Shown: in pieces, positions 26,200-35,160 of the stretch | Position numbering within the stretch: the first letter of the stretch is position 1 | Layout: each line of letters opens with the position of its first letter | Assembly: GCF_900188485.1 (NCBI RefSeq) | Contig: NZ_FZPH01000002.1 | Location: 310,001-374,000, forward strand | DNA length: 64,000 bases | From: Asanoa hainanensis | Lineage (GTDB): Bacteria > Actinomycetota > Actinomycetes > Mycobacteriales > Micromonosporaceae | Reading direction: 5' to 3' | Notes under the pieces: generated by a model | The model's database searches: none | What the model was told of the DNA's origin: nothing | The model's input: the letters and a program-made list of their open reading frames with translations, nothing else | Translations under genes and position numbers: made by a program

Positions 26200-26345
26200 A
26201 CCGCATCCGGGCTCGGCCAGCGTCCGGCGACGGTCGGGCGGCGGCGGCTGGACCCGTCCAGTGGCCGGCGCCAAGGCGGGCGGTGTCGGCGACGGTGACA
26301 ACTGCCCGCTAGCCATGGTCGAACGTTGACCCACTTTTGAAGATC

Positions 26346-26496
26346 AGGAGGCGTCCGTGGCGGACTGGGGGAGATTCCCCGGCTCCACCGGACGGAGCGG
26401 GTGCCGATCAAGCTGATCGCTCAGCGGTCCGGGATCTCGCGGAACGCGGTCCGTTGGGTACTGGTGGCGGCGAAGTCGCCGCGGTATCGACGTGGG
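26346..26496 (+). pseudogene. Truncated, frameshifted IS21-type transposase (IstA) N-terminus
   Basis: An intact AGGAGG (26346-26351) precedes GTG (26357), opening VADW; after a 5-G run (26367-26371) the frame shifts, and the new frame reads EIPRLHRTERVPIKLIAQ, then RSGISRNAVRWVL and KSPRYRR. This is the helix-turn-helix start of IS21-family IstA transposases. It stops resembling a transposase after about 46 codons, where a minisatellite begins. The remaining parts of the 26200-26962 gap (26200-26345 and 26690-26962) hold nothing I recognise. Confidence 0.7.
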
Positions 26497-26540
26497 TCGA
26501 GGCCCGGGGTCGAGGGCTGGCGTGGGTCGTTGGTCGACGT

Positions 26541-26687
26541 TGGTCGACGTTGGTTGAGGGCTGACGTGGGTCGAGGCTCGGGGCCGTTGGTCGACGTTGG
26601 TTGAGGGCTGACGCGGGTCGAGGCTCGGGGCCGTTGGTCGACGTTGGTTGAGGGCTGACGCGGGTCGAGGAACGGGGTCGAGGCTCG
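26541..26687. repeat. 47-bp minisatellite, about three units
   Basis: A 47-base unit beginning TGGTCGACGTTGGTTGAGG starts at 26541, 26588 and 26635. Units 1 and 2 differ at one base; unit 3 is identical for about 36 bases then diverges. Decayed partial units (GGTCGAGG, GTCGACGTTGG) extend from about 26500 to 26780. Because 47 is not a multiple of three, the array is not a protein repeat. Confidence 0.85.
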
Positions 26688-26962
26688 GCGTGGGCCGTTG
26701 GGCGACGTCGGTCGAGGGCCGGTGTGGGTCGAGGGCTGGCGTGGGTCGATGGTCGACGTTGGCCGAGGGCCGGCATGGCCAGGTGCGATCGGCGCGGCCG
26801 GGGCGTGTTCGTCGAACCGGTCGTTACCTCGACGCCCACGTGAGGATCCGGCTAGGCCGGTGGGCGATTCACCGTTCATGCCCCGCGAAGGCCGGCTCGA
26901 TCACGTCTAGCTCCGGGCGGGCCAGCCCGGCCAAGATCAGCGCGGCACGGGCGGTGGGTGGG

Positions 26963-27406
26963 TTAGCTCAGTTCGTCTGGGTCCAGGCCCAGGAGGTTGG
27001 CTACCTGCTCGATGATCACGTCGTGGACCAGGTCGGCCAGGTCGTCGTGGTCCATCGCCCGGAATTCCAGCGGCCGCCGGTAGAGGACGATGCGCGGCGC
27101 CATGTCGGCTCGGCCTGGGCGGCCGGGCAGCAGGCGGGCCAGCGGCACTTCGCCGTCTTCGAGCACGTCCGTGTCGTACACGTTGAGCTCCGGCGGCACG
27201 TCCTCCACCGCGAACTCGACCCCGGCGAGCTCCTTCGCGAACCGGTGCTCCAGGGTCTCGACCGTGTCCAGGACAAGATCATCGAAGATCTCTGCCTTGG
27301 TACGCGCCAGCGGTACCGTCGCGGGGACCAAGCGCCCGCGCAGCCCGCGACCGTGCCGGTCACGGCGCCGGCCGGACGGCGGCCGGCGGTTGGCGGGGCT
27401 GGTCAT
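26963..27406 (-). CDS. Metallopeptidase-family protein lacking the zinc motif
   Basis: 147 residues, similar in position and layout to the mycobacterial Rv3259-type small zincin family. After a basic N-terminal 30 residues, the fold shows FDDLVLDTVETLEHRF, ELAGVEFAVEDVPPE, RIVLYRRPLEF and a C-terminal helix. Zincins have HExxH in that last helix; here it reads VHDVIIEQVANLLGLDP (127-143), so the first and third zinc ligands are missing and proteolysis is unlikely. The ATG at 27406 follows AGGAGGTGC. It lies between whiB and DUF3499, as in mycobacteria, and is divergent from the latter. Confidence 0.8.
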   Translation of the reverse strand: MTSPANRRPPSGRRRDRHGRGLRGRLVPATVPLARTKAEIFDDLVLDTVETLEHRFAKELAGVEFAVEDVPPELNVYDTDVLEDGEVPLARLLPGRPGRADMAPRIVLYRRPLEFRAMDHDDLADLVHDVIIEQVANLLGLDPDELS

Positions 27407-27507
27407 CGTGCACCTCCTGGAGAAAAGCAGCCTCAGCCTAGCCCCGCGATCGGCGTGTCGCGGCGCAAGGCGGGGCAACGCCCGGGTGGGGGAGATAACG
27501 TGCCGCC

Positions 27508-27870
27508 GTGAGGTCTCCACGGCGTTGCTCCAGGAACGGCTGTCCCAGGCCGGCTGTCGCCACGCTGACCTACGTTTATCACGAGTCGACCGCCGTCGTC
27601 GGGCCGTTGGCCGCCTTCGCGGAGCCGCATACCTACGACCTCTGCGAGACCCACGCCCGCTCCCTGACCGCCCCCCGCGGCTGGGAGGTGGTGCGCCACG
27701 AGGGCGAGTTCCAGCCCCCGCCCCCCACCACCGACGACCTGGTCGCCCTGGCCGACGCGGTACGCGAGGCCGCCCGCCCGGGCCGCTACGACGACTACGA
27801 CGACCTCCCGCACGCCGGCCACCAACAAGGCCGCCGCGGTCACCTCCGTGTCATCCCGCCCAGCCAGTAA
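27508..27870 (+). CDS. DUF3499 family protein, zinc-ribbon-like
   Basis: 120 residues of the actinobacterial DUF3499 family (Rv3258-like), function unknown. Likely metal ligands are C7 and C12 (RRCSRNGC) with C46 and H49 (DLCETHA), joined by the TYVYHESTAVVGPLA strand pair. The tail is acidic then basic. The GTG at 27508 is followed at once by the RRCS block that starts family members. In mycobacteria the next gene is phosphomannomutase manB; here manB is 24.6 kb away. Confidence 0.85.
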   Translation: MRSPRRCSRNGCPRPAVATLTYVYHESTAVVGPLAAFAEPHTYDLCETHARSLTAPRGWEVVRHEGEFQPPPPTTDDLVALADAVREAARPGRYDDYDDLPHAGHQQGRRGHLRVIPPSQ

Positions 27871-28380
27871 CGCCAGCCGACCGAGCGCGCGCGAATCGCC
27901 GGCGGACGAACGCCCGGCAATGGGCGTAATGCCCGGCTTGTCGACACCGACGGACCGCGCCGTCGGGTGCGGCTGGCAAACGCTCAAGGCGACGGCCTTC
28001 GGACTGGCAATCGCGGTCAGATCGTGTGTGGCTCATCGAGTGGGTAAGCCGGTCAAGCCATGATCGGGTGCAGCCGATCCGCACGACACGCCGCAAGGGT
28101 TCCCGACCAGCCGCACATGATCATGGTTGCTCGCGTTCGAGTACATGTTTTGGTGCACCCGATCATGGAGCCGCGTGGTGCCGACCGCGCTAGGCGGCGA
28201 TGCCCCGCAGCTCGTAGGCAGCAGCTCGACCGGCTGCGGTCCGGCGGGCGGACCGGCCGGTTGAGCGGACCGACTGGCTGGAGATCGAACGGCAGCGGAC
28301 CCGGCGGGCCGCGCGGGGCAAGTCGAGGTCGGCGAAGCGGGTGCGGATCTTTGCGAAACCGCCGCTATCCGCGATCGTTC
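27871..28380. other. Intergenic stretch between DUF3499 and the FAD oxidoreductase
   Basis: 510 bases without a credible gene, between two convergent genes. Its main content is the 111-bp inverted-repeat element at 28058-28168. The rest shows no motif I recognise. This is where conserved mannose-locus synteny ends and the polyamine module begins. Confidence 0.5.
28058..28168. repeat. 111-bp element with 15-bp perfect terminal inverted repeats
   Basis: CCATGATCGGGTGCA (28058-28072) and TGCACCCGATCATGG (28154-28168) are perfect inverted repeats flanking 81 non-coding bases, which also contain ATGATCATGG and ACATGTTTTGG. The form suits a miniature inverted-repeat transposable element or a large extruding hairpin. 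No target-site duplication is obvious. Confidence 0.6.
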
Positions 28381-29730
28381 TCAGCCGCCGACAAGGCGGT
28401 GGATCAGGTCTGCTCGGCGGGAGGCTCGCCCGGTGCGGGCTTCGGTCGCGTCGGCCGACGCTGTCGCTCGCAGCGCCGCGTTGATGCCCAGCCACCGCAG
28501 CGGCTCCGGCTCCCACGGCCGCGACCGGTGCCCTACCCAAGGCAGCGAAACCAACTCGGACGGCATCTCGAGGATCAGGTCCGCGAGGGTCCGCCCCGCC
28601 AGGTTGCTCGTGCCCACGCCGTCCCCGACGTAGCCGCCCGCCCAGGCCAGGCCTGTCGCCCGGTCCAGGCCCACCGAAGCCGTCCAGTCGCGAGTGACCC
28701 CGAGTGGCCCGCCCCAGGCGTGGCTGATCTCCGGCAAGGGCCCCAGGACCGGAAACAGCGACCCCAGGGTCTGGCGCAATGCCGCGAACACCCCCGGCGA
28801 CTGGTCGAACGACGGCGAGATCGACGAGCCGAAGTGGTACGGCGCGCCCCGACCGCCGAAGGCCAGCCGCCCGTCGGCCGTACGCTGGCCGTAAATGATC
28901 AAATGGCGGAAGTCCGTGAAGGTCTCCCGGTCCGCCAGCCCGATCTCCTCCCAGGCCGACGCGGGCAGCGGCGCCGTCGCCACCATCAGCGAGTAGATAG
29001 GCGCCACCGCGCGCCGATGGCCGGGCAGCTCGGCCGTGTAGCCCTCCGTCGCCCGCACCACCACCGGTGCTCGCACCGTCCCGAACGGTGTGACCGCCGC
29101 ACCCGGCCGCAGCGAGGTCACCGGCGTGCCCTCGTAAAGAGCGACCCCGCGGGCGGCGACCACCGACGCCAACCCCCGCACCAGGGAAGCCGGCTGGATG
29201 GCCGCGCAGTGCGGCGTGAACACCCCGCCCAGCACCGACGTCGCTCCGAGCCGGGCGGACGCCGCGGCCGAAGACAGCAGGGCAACCTCGTCGAACCCGA
29301 ACGACGCGTACGACGAAACAGTCGACGCGGCACGGGACAGCTGCGCCGGCGACCGGGCCACCGAGACCGTCCCACCCTTGTGGAAGTCGCACGAGATGCC
29401 CTCGGCAAGACACACCCGGCCGACCTCGTCGACCGTCTCGTTCATTGAACGCTGGAACGAGATAGCGGCAGCACGGCCGTGGCGCTGGGCCAGCGACGGT
29501 AGCGACGACGGCAGCAGCGCCGAGCACCAACCACCGTTGCGGCCCGACGCGCCGAAGCCGGCGTACGCGCTCTCCAGCACGACGACCCGCAGGGACGGGT
29601 CCAGCGAGCTCAGGTAGTACGCCGTCCACAACCCGGTGAAGCCCGCCCCGACGATCGCCACGTCACACGACACGGACCCCGGCAGGGGTGGCCGCAACGC
29701 CGGCGGCGGGCCCATCCAGAACGAGATCAC
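28381..29730 (-). CDS. FAD-dependent amine oxidoreductase (PuuB-like, DAO family)
   Basis: About 449 residues. The FAD dinucleotide-binding motif DVAIVGAGFTGLWTAYYL lies near residue 25, followed by GFGASGRNGGWCSALLP, a hallmark of gamma-glutamylputrescine oxidase (PuuB)-type DAO proteins. A C-terminal GYVGDGVGTSNLAGRTLADL block completes the FAD site. It probably oxidises an amine or glutamylated polyamine to an aldehyde. Its GTG start (29730) overlaps the aminotransferase stop (GTGA), so the two are co-translated; an alternative GTG at 29742 exists. A second, diverged homologue is at 35949. Confidence 0.85.
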   Translation of the reverse strand: MISFWMGPPPALRPPLPGSVSCDVAIVGAGFTGLWTAYYLSSLDPSLRVVVLESAYAGFGASGRNGGWCSALLPSSLPSLAQRHGRAAAISFQRSMNETVDEVGRVCLAEGISCDFHKGGTVSVARSPAQLSRAASTVSSYASFGFDEVALLSSAAASARLGATSVLGGVFTPHCAAIQPASLVRGLASVVAARGVALYEGTPVTSLRPGAAVTPFGTVRAPVVVRATEGYTAELPGHRRAVAPIYSLMVATAPLPASAWEEIGLADRETFTDFRHLIIYGQRTADGRLAFGGRGAPYHFGSSISPSFDQSPGVFAALRQTLGSLFPVLGPLPEISHAWGGPLGVTRDWTASVGLDRATGLAWAGGYVGDGVGTSNLAGRTLADLILEMPSELVSLPWVGHRSRPWEPEPLRWLGINAALRATASADATEARTGRASRRADLIHRLVGG

Positions 29731-31073
29731 AGGCGCTGCCACGCCTCCGTCAGGACCGTGCGCAGGATCTGCTCCATCTCGTCGAACTGCTGCTGCTCGC
29801 AGATCAGCGGCGGCGCCAACTGCACGACCGGGTCACCGCGGTCGTCGGCCCGGCAGTACAGGCCCGCCTGGAACAGCGCCGACGACAGGAAGCCGCGTAG
29901 CAGCCGCTCGGACTCCGCGTCGTCGAACGTCGCCCGGGTGGCCTTGTCTTTGACCAGCTCGATCCCGTAGAAGTAGCCGTCACCCCGGACGTCACCGACG
30001 ATCGGCAGGTCCAGCAGCTTCTCCAAAGTGGACCGGAAAGCACCTTCGTTTGAACGCACGTGACCGGGAAGGTCCTCCCGCGCGAACACGTCCAGGTTGG
30101 CCAGCGCCACCGCGCACGACACCGGATGCCCGCCGAACGTGATGCCGTGCGCGAACATCTCCGTGGCGCCCAGGAACGGCTCGATCAGCCGGTCCGACGC
30201 GATCATCGCGCCCAGCGGCGCGTACCCGGAGGTCAGCCCCTTGGCAGTGGTGATGATGTCCGGCTGGTAGCCATAGCGCTCGGCGCCGAAGTAATGACCA
30301 AGCCGACCCCAAGCACAAATCACTTCATCCGAAACCAGCAAAATGTCATACGCGTCGCAAATCTCTCGGACACGCGAGAAGTAACCAGGCGGAGGCGGGA
30401 AGCAGCCACCCGAGTTCTGCACAGGCTCCAGGAAAACCGCGGCAACGGTGTCCGGCCCCTCACGCTCGATCGCCCGCGCGATCTCGTCGGCCGCCCAACG
30501 CCCGAACTCAACTTCGGAGGAGCCATGCTCCGGTGCCCGGTAGAAGTTCGTGTTCGGCACCTTGATCCCGCCCGGCACCAGCGGCTCGAAGTCCGACTTG
30601 ATCCCCGGCAACCCGGTGATCGACAGCGCGCCCATCGACGTGCCGTGGTAGGCGATGTGCCGGCTCACCACCTTGTGCTTGTTCGGCTTGCCGACCCGCT
30701 TGAAATAAGCCCGCGCCAGCTTCCACGCCGACTCGACCGCCTCGGACCCACCGGTCGTGAAGAACACCCGGTTGAGATCCCCGGGCGTCAACGCGGAGAT
30801 CCGCGACGCGAGCTCGACCGCCGTCGGGTGGGCGTAGGACCAGAGCGGGAAGTACGCGAGCTCAGCCGACTGCTTGGCGGCGGCGTCGGCGAGCTCCGTG
30901 CGGCCGTGGCCGGCGTTGACCACGAACAAACCGGACAGACCGTCAAGATAGCGGCGGCCCTGGTCGTCCCAGACATAGGCGCCGTCGCCGCGGACGATCG
31001 TCGGCACCTCCCCGTCGCGATAGCTGGACATCCGGGTGAAATGCATCCACAGGTGGTCGGTGGCGTTGGCCAT
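29727..31073 (-). CDS. Class III aminotransferase, putrescine/omega-amino type
   Basis: 448 residues, PLP-dependent, of the class that moves an omega-amino group to pyruvate or 2-oxoglutarate (SpuC/putrescine aminotransferase-like). Visible are HLWMHFTRM at the start, TTGGSEAVESAWKLAR (106-121), D249 in LLVSDEVICAWGR, and the PLP lysine K278 in ITTAKGL. ATG 31073 is chosen because it follows GGGGA and gives the family N-terminus MANATDHLWMHF; an in-frame start four codons upstream is possible. It sits between an Lrp regulator and an amine oxidoreductase on one strand, opposite the PotDABC operon. Putrescine as substrate is inferred from context. Confidence 0.88.
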   Translation of the reverse strand: MANATDHLWMHFTRMSSYRDGEVPTIVRGDGAYVWDDQGRRYLDGLSGLFVVNAGHGRTELADAAAKQSAELAYFPLWSYAHPTAVELASRISALTPGDLNRVFFTTGGSEAVESAWKLARAYFKRVGKPNKHKVVSRHIAYHGTSMGALSITGLPGIKSDFEPLVPGGIKVPNTNFYRAPEHGSSEVEFGRWAADEIARAIEREGPDTVAAVFLEPVQNSGGCFPPPPGYFSRVREICDAYDILLVSDEVICAWGRLGHYFGAERYGYQPDIITTAKGLTSGYAPLGAMIASDRLIEPFLGATEMFAHGITFGGHPVSCAVALANLDVFAREDLPGHVRSNEGAFRSTLEKLLDLPIVGDVRGDGYFYGIELVKDKATRATFDDAESERLLRGFLSSALFQAGLYCRADDRGDPVVQLAPPLICEQQQFDEMEQILRTVLTEAWQRL

Positions 31074-31200
31074 CGCTATCCCCATCGCGTCGTCGTGCGA
31101 GCTGGTGAACTCGCAGCACCTACAACGGTTATCGCACGAGATCACTCAATGAGGCAAGGCTTTTCGTCGGTCGAAGGGGCTGTAGCCACGAAATCCGAAG

Positions 31201-31707
31201 CTAGGCCGTACCCCAGGAATAGGTCTGCTTCCGCAGCTTGAGATAGACGAACGCCTCCGTCGAAAGCACGCCCTCGACCGTCCGGAGCCGCTTGAGGATC
31301 TCCAGCAGGTGGTCGTCGTCGCGGCAGACCACCTCGCACAGCAGGTCGAACGAGCCCGCGGTGATCACCACGTAGTCGACCTCGTCGAACTCGGCCAACC
31401 GGTCGGCCACCTGCTCCAGGTCGCCGGACACCCGCAGCCCGATCATCGCCTGCCGGGGAAAGCCGAGCTGCAACGGGTCGGTCACCGCGACGATCTGCAT
31501 CACCCCGGCGTCGAGCAGGCGCTGCACCCGCTGCCGGACCGCCGCCTCGGAGAGCCCGACCGCCTTGCCGATCGTCGCGTACGGCCGCCGTCCGTCTTCC
31601 TGAAGCTGTTCGATGATCTGTTTGGCGACGTCGTCGAGCAGCGCGTGGCTGGCCCCGTCGCGGACCACAGCCCGGCGGGGACCCGCCCCGTTGCCCGACA
31701 TTCCCAT
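31201..31707 (-). CDS. Lrp/AsnC-family transcriptional regulator
   Basis: 168 residues: an N-terminal winged helix (IIEQLQEDGRRPYATIGKAVGLSEAAVRQRVQRLLDAG) then a C-terminal RAM ligand/oligomer domain (VDYVVITAGSFDLLCEVVCRDDDHLLEIL). It is divergent from potD across 165 bases and 128 bases upstream of the aminotransferase on its own strand. It is therefore the obvious regulator of the polyamine module, with an amine or amino acid as likely effector (inferred). Confidence 0.92.
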   Translation of the reverse strand: MGMSGNGAGPRRAVVRDGASHALLDDVAKQIIEQLQEDGRRPYATIGKAVGLSEAAVRQRVQRLLDAGVMQIVAVTDPLQLGFPRQAMIGLRVSGDLEQVADRLAEFDEVDYVVITAGSFDLLCEVVCRDDDHLLEILKRLRTVEGVLSTEAFVYLKLRKQTYSWGTA

Positions 31708-31872
31708 CTCGAGATCCTCCTCAGTAAAGGACGCGCATTACAGCCGCAAGTCTTCCGTATTTCGTCGTCAACTACGAGAGCGGCAACGGAATCCCTTGTG
31801 ACAGGGGTTATCGCATGTCAGGATCGGTCGTCGTCTAGATCCCCCCAACTAGACCGAACCCGGGAGCCCCCG
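31708..31872. promoter_or_regulatory. Divergent lrp-potD control region
   Basis: Two features stand out. GTCTAG (31833-31838) and CTAGAC (31849-31854) form an inverted repeat 19 bases before potD. GGTTATCGCATG (31806-31817) recurs as GGTTATCGCACG at 31127-31138, in front of the aminotransferase. Both are candidate sites for the Lrp regulator encoded here; assignment is inference. Confidence 0.5.
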
Positions 31873-33090
31873 ATGCGCAATCGCTCGCGTCCGCCGCTGT
31901 CCCCCGAGGCTGCGGCCCTGCTCTCCCTGTCCCGTCGCACCCTCATGCGGGGTGCCCTCGCCTCCGGAGCTCTGGCGGTCTCCGGCGGCGCGCTCGTCGC
32001 CTGCGGCACCAAGGGTGCGCAGCAGACGGAGGCGAGCTGCGTCAGCGAAGACAGCTCCGGCTCGGAGAAGACGCTCACCGTCTCCAACTGGCCCCAATAT
32101 ATCGATGTCGATGACAAAGACGAGTCGAAGCGCCCGACCCTCGTCGCGTTCGAGCAGAAGACCGGCATCGCGGTCAGCTATACGGAAGACATCAACGACA
32201 ACAACGAGTTCTTCGGCAAGGTGCAGAACCAGCTGGCCGAATGCCAGCCGACCGATCGGGACGTCATCGTCCTCACCGACTGGATGACGGCGCGGATGAT
32301 CCGGCTCGGCTGGTTGCAGAAGCTCGACACCGCGAAGATGCCGAACTTCCAGAAGAACCTGTTGCCCTCGCTCAAGGGCCGGCCCTTCGACAAGAACACC
32401 GAGTACGCGGTGCCGTGGCAGTCGGGCCTGGCGGGGCTCGCGTACAACGGCAACGTCACCAAGGAGATCAAGACCGTCGACGAGCTGCTGACCCGGGCCG
32501 ATCTCAAGGGCAAGGTGACGGCGCTGACCGAGATGCGCGACACGATGGGGCTGATCCTGCAGTCCAACGGGCACAACCCGTCGGACTTCACCAAGGCGCA
32601 GTTCGACGACGCGATCAACAAGCTGCAGAAGGCGGTCGACTCCGGGCAGATCCGCCGGTTCACCGGCAACGACTACGCGCCCGATCTCGCCAAGGGCGAC
32701 ATCGCGGCGTGCATCGGCTGGTCCGGCGACATCATCCAGCTCGGCATCGAGGACCCGAAGGTGAAGTTCGTGGCGCCGGAGAGCGGCGCGATGCTCTACT
32801 CCGACAACTCCTCCGTGCCAAACAAGGCCGCGCACAAGGCCAACGCCGAGGCGTTCCTGGACTACTACTACGACCCGGCGGTGGCCGCCGAGCTCGCCGC
32901 GTACGTCAACTACATCTGCCCGGTCGTCGGCGCCAAGGAGGAGATGGCGAAGACCGACCCGGAGCTGGCGGCCAATCCGCTGATCTTCCCGGACGACGCG
33001 CTGCTCGCGAAGACCAAGGTCTTCAAGGCGCTGACCGAGGCCGAGGAGCGCGAGTACGAGGCCGCGTTCCAGCGGGTCATCGGAGCCTGA
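31873..33090 (+). CDS. potD: Spermidine/putrescine ABC transporter substrate-binding lipoprotein
   Basis: 405 residues. A twin arginine (SRRTLMRG, 21-22) and hydrophobic stretch lead to a lipobox LVAC with lipid-bearing C44, so it is probably Tat-exported and membrane-anchored. The mature part is a PotD-type type-2 periplasmic-binding fold: TVSNWPQYID, FEQKTGIAVSYTEDINDNNEFF, YAVPWQSGLAGLAYN, and IAACIGWSGDIIQL, the polyamine-site regions. It is the first gene of potD-A-B-C; its stop is 1 base before potA. Length and motifs are normal for the family. Confidence 0.93.
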   Translation: MRNRSRPPLSPEAAALLSLSRRTLMRGALASGALAVSGGALVACGTKGAQQTEASCVSEDSSGSEKTLTVSNWPQYIDVDDKDESKRPTLVAFEQKTGIAVSYTEDINDNNEFFGKVQNQLAECQPTDRDVIVLTDWMTARMIRLGWLQKLDTAKMPNFQKNLLPSLKGRPFDKNTEYAVPWQSGLAGLAYNGNVTKEIKTVDELLTRADLKGKVTALTEMRDTMGLILQSNGHNPSDFTKAQFDDAINKLQKAVDSGQIRRFTGNDYAPDLAKGDIAACIGWSGDIIQLGIEDPKVKFVAPESGAMLYSDNSSVPNKAAHKANAEAFLDYYYDPAVAAELAAYVNYICPVVGAKEEMAKTDPELAANPLIFPDDALLAKTKVFKALTEAEEREYEAAFQRVIGA

Positions 33091-33091
33091 G

Positions 33092-34249
33092 ATGACGACC
33101 CCGGAGACCGGCGACCTGCGGATCACCAACGTCACCAAGCGGTTCGGCGAGTTCACCGCCGTCGACGACCTGACCCTGACCGTCCCGCAGGGCGCGTTCT
33201 TCGCGCTGCTCGGCGCGTCCGGCTGCGGCAAGACCACCACGCTGCGGATGGTGGCCGGGCTGGAGGAGCCGACCACCGGCGAGATCCGGCTCGGCGACCG
33301 CGACATCACCCGGCTGCGCCCGTACCAGCGGCCGGTCAACACCGTGTTCCAGAGCTACGCGCTGTTCCCGCACCTGGACGTCTTCGAGAACGTGGCGTTC
33401 GGGCTGCGCCGCCGCAAACAGCGGGAGGTGAAGGGGCAGGTCGACCAGATGCTCGACCTGGTCCAGCTCGGCGGGTTCGGCAAGCGCCGGCCGGCCGAGC
33501 TCTCCGGCGGCCAGCAGCAGCGGGTCGCGCTGGCCCGCGCGTTGATCAACCACCCGCAGGTGCTGTTGCTCGACGAGCCGCTGGGCGCCCTCGACCTCAA
33601 GCTGCGCCGGCAGATGCAGATCGAGCTCAAGCGCATCCAGACCGAGGTCGGCATCACCTTCGTGCACGTCACGCACGACCAGGAGGAGGCCATGACGATG
33701 GCCGACACGGTCGCCGTGATGAACGCGGGCAAGATCGAGCAGCTCGGCCGGCCCGCGGAGATCTACGAGTACCCGGCGACCGCGTTCGTGGCCAACTTCC
33801 TCGGCCAGTCCAACCTGCTGGCCGGCGAGGCCGCCGGGCAGCAGGGCAGCGACGTCCTCGTCGGGGCCTACGAGCAGCGATTCGCCGTGCCGGCCGCGCG
33901 TTCGCGCACGCAGCGGGGTCCGGTCTTCCTCGGCGTACGCCCGGAGAAGCTGGCCCTGGTCGCGGCAGGGGCGGCCGTGCCGGCCGGTCACCAGTCGGTG
34001 GCCGGCGTGGTCACCGACTCGTCCTACGTGGGCGTCAGCACGCAGTATCTCGTGCGTACCGGCTGGGGCACCGAGCTCGCGGTCTTCGCACCCAACGGCG
34101 GTGACGCGGCGCAGCTCGCGGTCGGCTCCGAGGTGACGGCGCACTGGAACCCGCAGCACGCCTTCCTGCTGGAGCGCGCACCGGGCGAGGGCGACCAGAC
34201 CACCCCGCTGCTGGACTCGCCGGACACGGTCGTCGGGGTCGGGTCATGA
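33092..34249 (+). CDS. potA: Polyamine ABC transporter ATP-binding protein
   Basis: 385 residues of the PotA class. Walker [10 protein letters not shown] is at 41-49, Q-loop FQSYALFPH at about 86-94, signature LSGGQQQR at 137-144, Walker B VLLLDEP at 157-163, and H-loop HVTHDQEEA near 190. The last about 140 residues form the regulatory TOBE domain typical of PotA. The ATG follows the potD stop by one base, and its end overlaps potB by four bases (ATGA), so translation is coupled. Confidence 0.94.
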   Translation: MTTPETGDLRITNVTKRFGEFTAVDDLTLTVPQGAFFALLGASGCGKTTTLRMVAGLEEPTTGEIRLGDRDITRLRPYQRPVNTVFQSYALFPHLDVFENVAFGLRRRKQREVKGQVDQMLDLVQLGGFGKRRPAELSGGQQQRVALARALINHPQVLLLDEPLGALDLKLRRQMQIELKRIQTEVGITFVHVTHDQEEAMTMADTVAVMNAGKIEQLGRPAEIYEYPATAFVANFLGQSNLLAGEAAGQQGSDVLVGAYEQRFAVPAARSRTQRGPVFLGVRPEKLALVAAGAAVPAGHQSVAGVVTDSSYVGVSTQYLVRTGWGTELAVFAPNGGDAAQLAVGSEVTAHWNPQHAFLLERAPGEGDQTTPLLDSPDTVVGVGS

Positions 34250-35160
34250 GTCTGCTGACCGGCGTCGGCGCGCGTCCGGTCGGCGCGCCCGGCAGCGACA
34301 AAGCAGAACGCCGCGATCGTCGGCGCTGGCTGCCGTACCTGCTGCTGCTCCCCGGCGCGGCCTGGCTGTTCCTGTTCTTCGTCGTGCCGACGATCCAGCT
34401 CGGCGCGACCAGCCTCTACGACCCGTCCGGCTCCGTCACCGCGGGCTACGCGATGACGTGGGAGTTCAGCAACTACCCGGACGCGATCGCGTACGCCTGG
34501 CCGCAGATCCTGCGTTCGTTCAGCTACGCCGCCATCGCGACGGTGATCGGCATCGTGATCGGCTACCCGCTGGCGTACGCGATCGCCCAGAAGGCCGGCC
34601 GGTGGAAGAACCTGCTGCTGGTCTGCGTGGTCGCACCGATGTTCACCAGCTTCCTGGTGCGCACCCTGGCCTGGAAGACGATCCTTTCGGACAACGGCTG
34701 GCTGGTCGGCTTCCTGCGCGACATCGGCCTGCTCGGCGACGACGGCCGGCTGCTCGCGACACCGGCGGCGGTGATCCTCGGCCTGACGTACAACTTCCTG
34801 CCGTTCCTGGTGTTGCCCCTCTACGCCAGCCTGGAGCGGCTCGACTACCGGCTGATCGAGGCGGCCGGCGACCTGTACGCCAGCCCGACCCGCACGTTCT
34901 TCAAGGTCACCCTGCCGTTGTCGATGCCCGGCCTGGTCGCCGGCACGCTGCTGTTCTTCATCCCGGCGGTGGGCGACTACATCAACGCCGCGCTGCTCGG
35001 CAACACCAACACCAACATGGTCGGCAACGTGGTCAACTCGGCGTTCCTGTCGCGGCAGGAGCCACCCCAGGGCGCGGCGCTGTCGTTCCTCCTGATGGCG
35101 ATCATCCTGGCGATCGTCTTCGCGTACGTACGCCGCTCCGGCACGGACGAGGTGGTCTAG
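34246..35160 (+). CDS. potB: Polyamine ABC transporter permease 1
   Basis: 304 residues, six predicted membrane helices, with a basic N-terminal tail (ERRDRRRW). The permease EAA-loop equivalent is EAAGDLYASPTRTFFKVTLPLSMPG around residue 205-229, which docks on PotA. MFTSFLVRTLAWKTIL is typical PotB sequence. It overlaps potA by 4 bases and abuts potC, whose ATG follows its TAG directly. Confidence 0.93.
   Translation: MSLLTGVGARPVGAPGSDKAERRDRRRWLPYLLLLPGAAWLFLFFVVPTIQLGATSLYDPSGSVTAGYAMTWEFSNYPDAIAYAWPQILRSFSYAAIATVIGIVIGYPLAYAIAQKAGRWKNLLLVCVVAPMFTSFLVRTLAWKTILSDNGWLVGFLRDIGLLGDDGRLLATPAAVILGLTYNFLPFLVLPLYASLERLDYRLIEAAGDLYASPTRTFFKVTLPLSMPGLVAGTLLFFIPAVGDYINAALLGNTNTNMVGNVVNSAFLSRQEPPQGAALSFLLMAIILAIVFAYVRRSGTDEVV

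Noticed and set aside
26408-26879. Minus-strand Pro/Arg/Thr-rich frames over the minisatellite
   Set aside because: The 47-base unit is not a multiple of three, so the frames are by-products of the tandem repeat.
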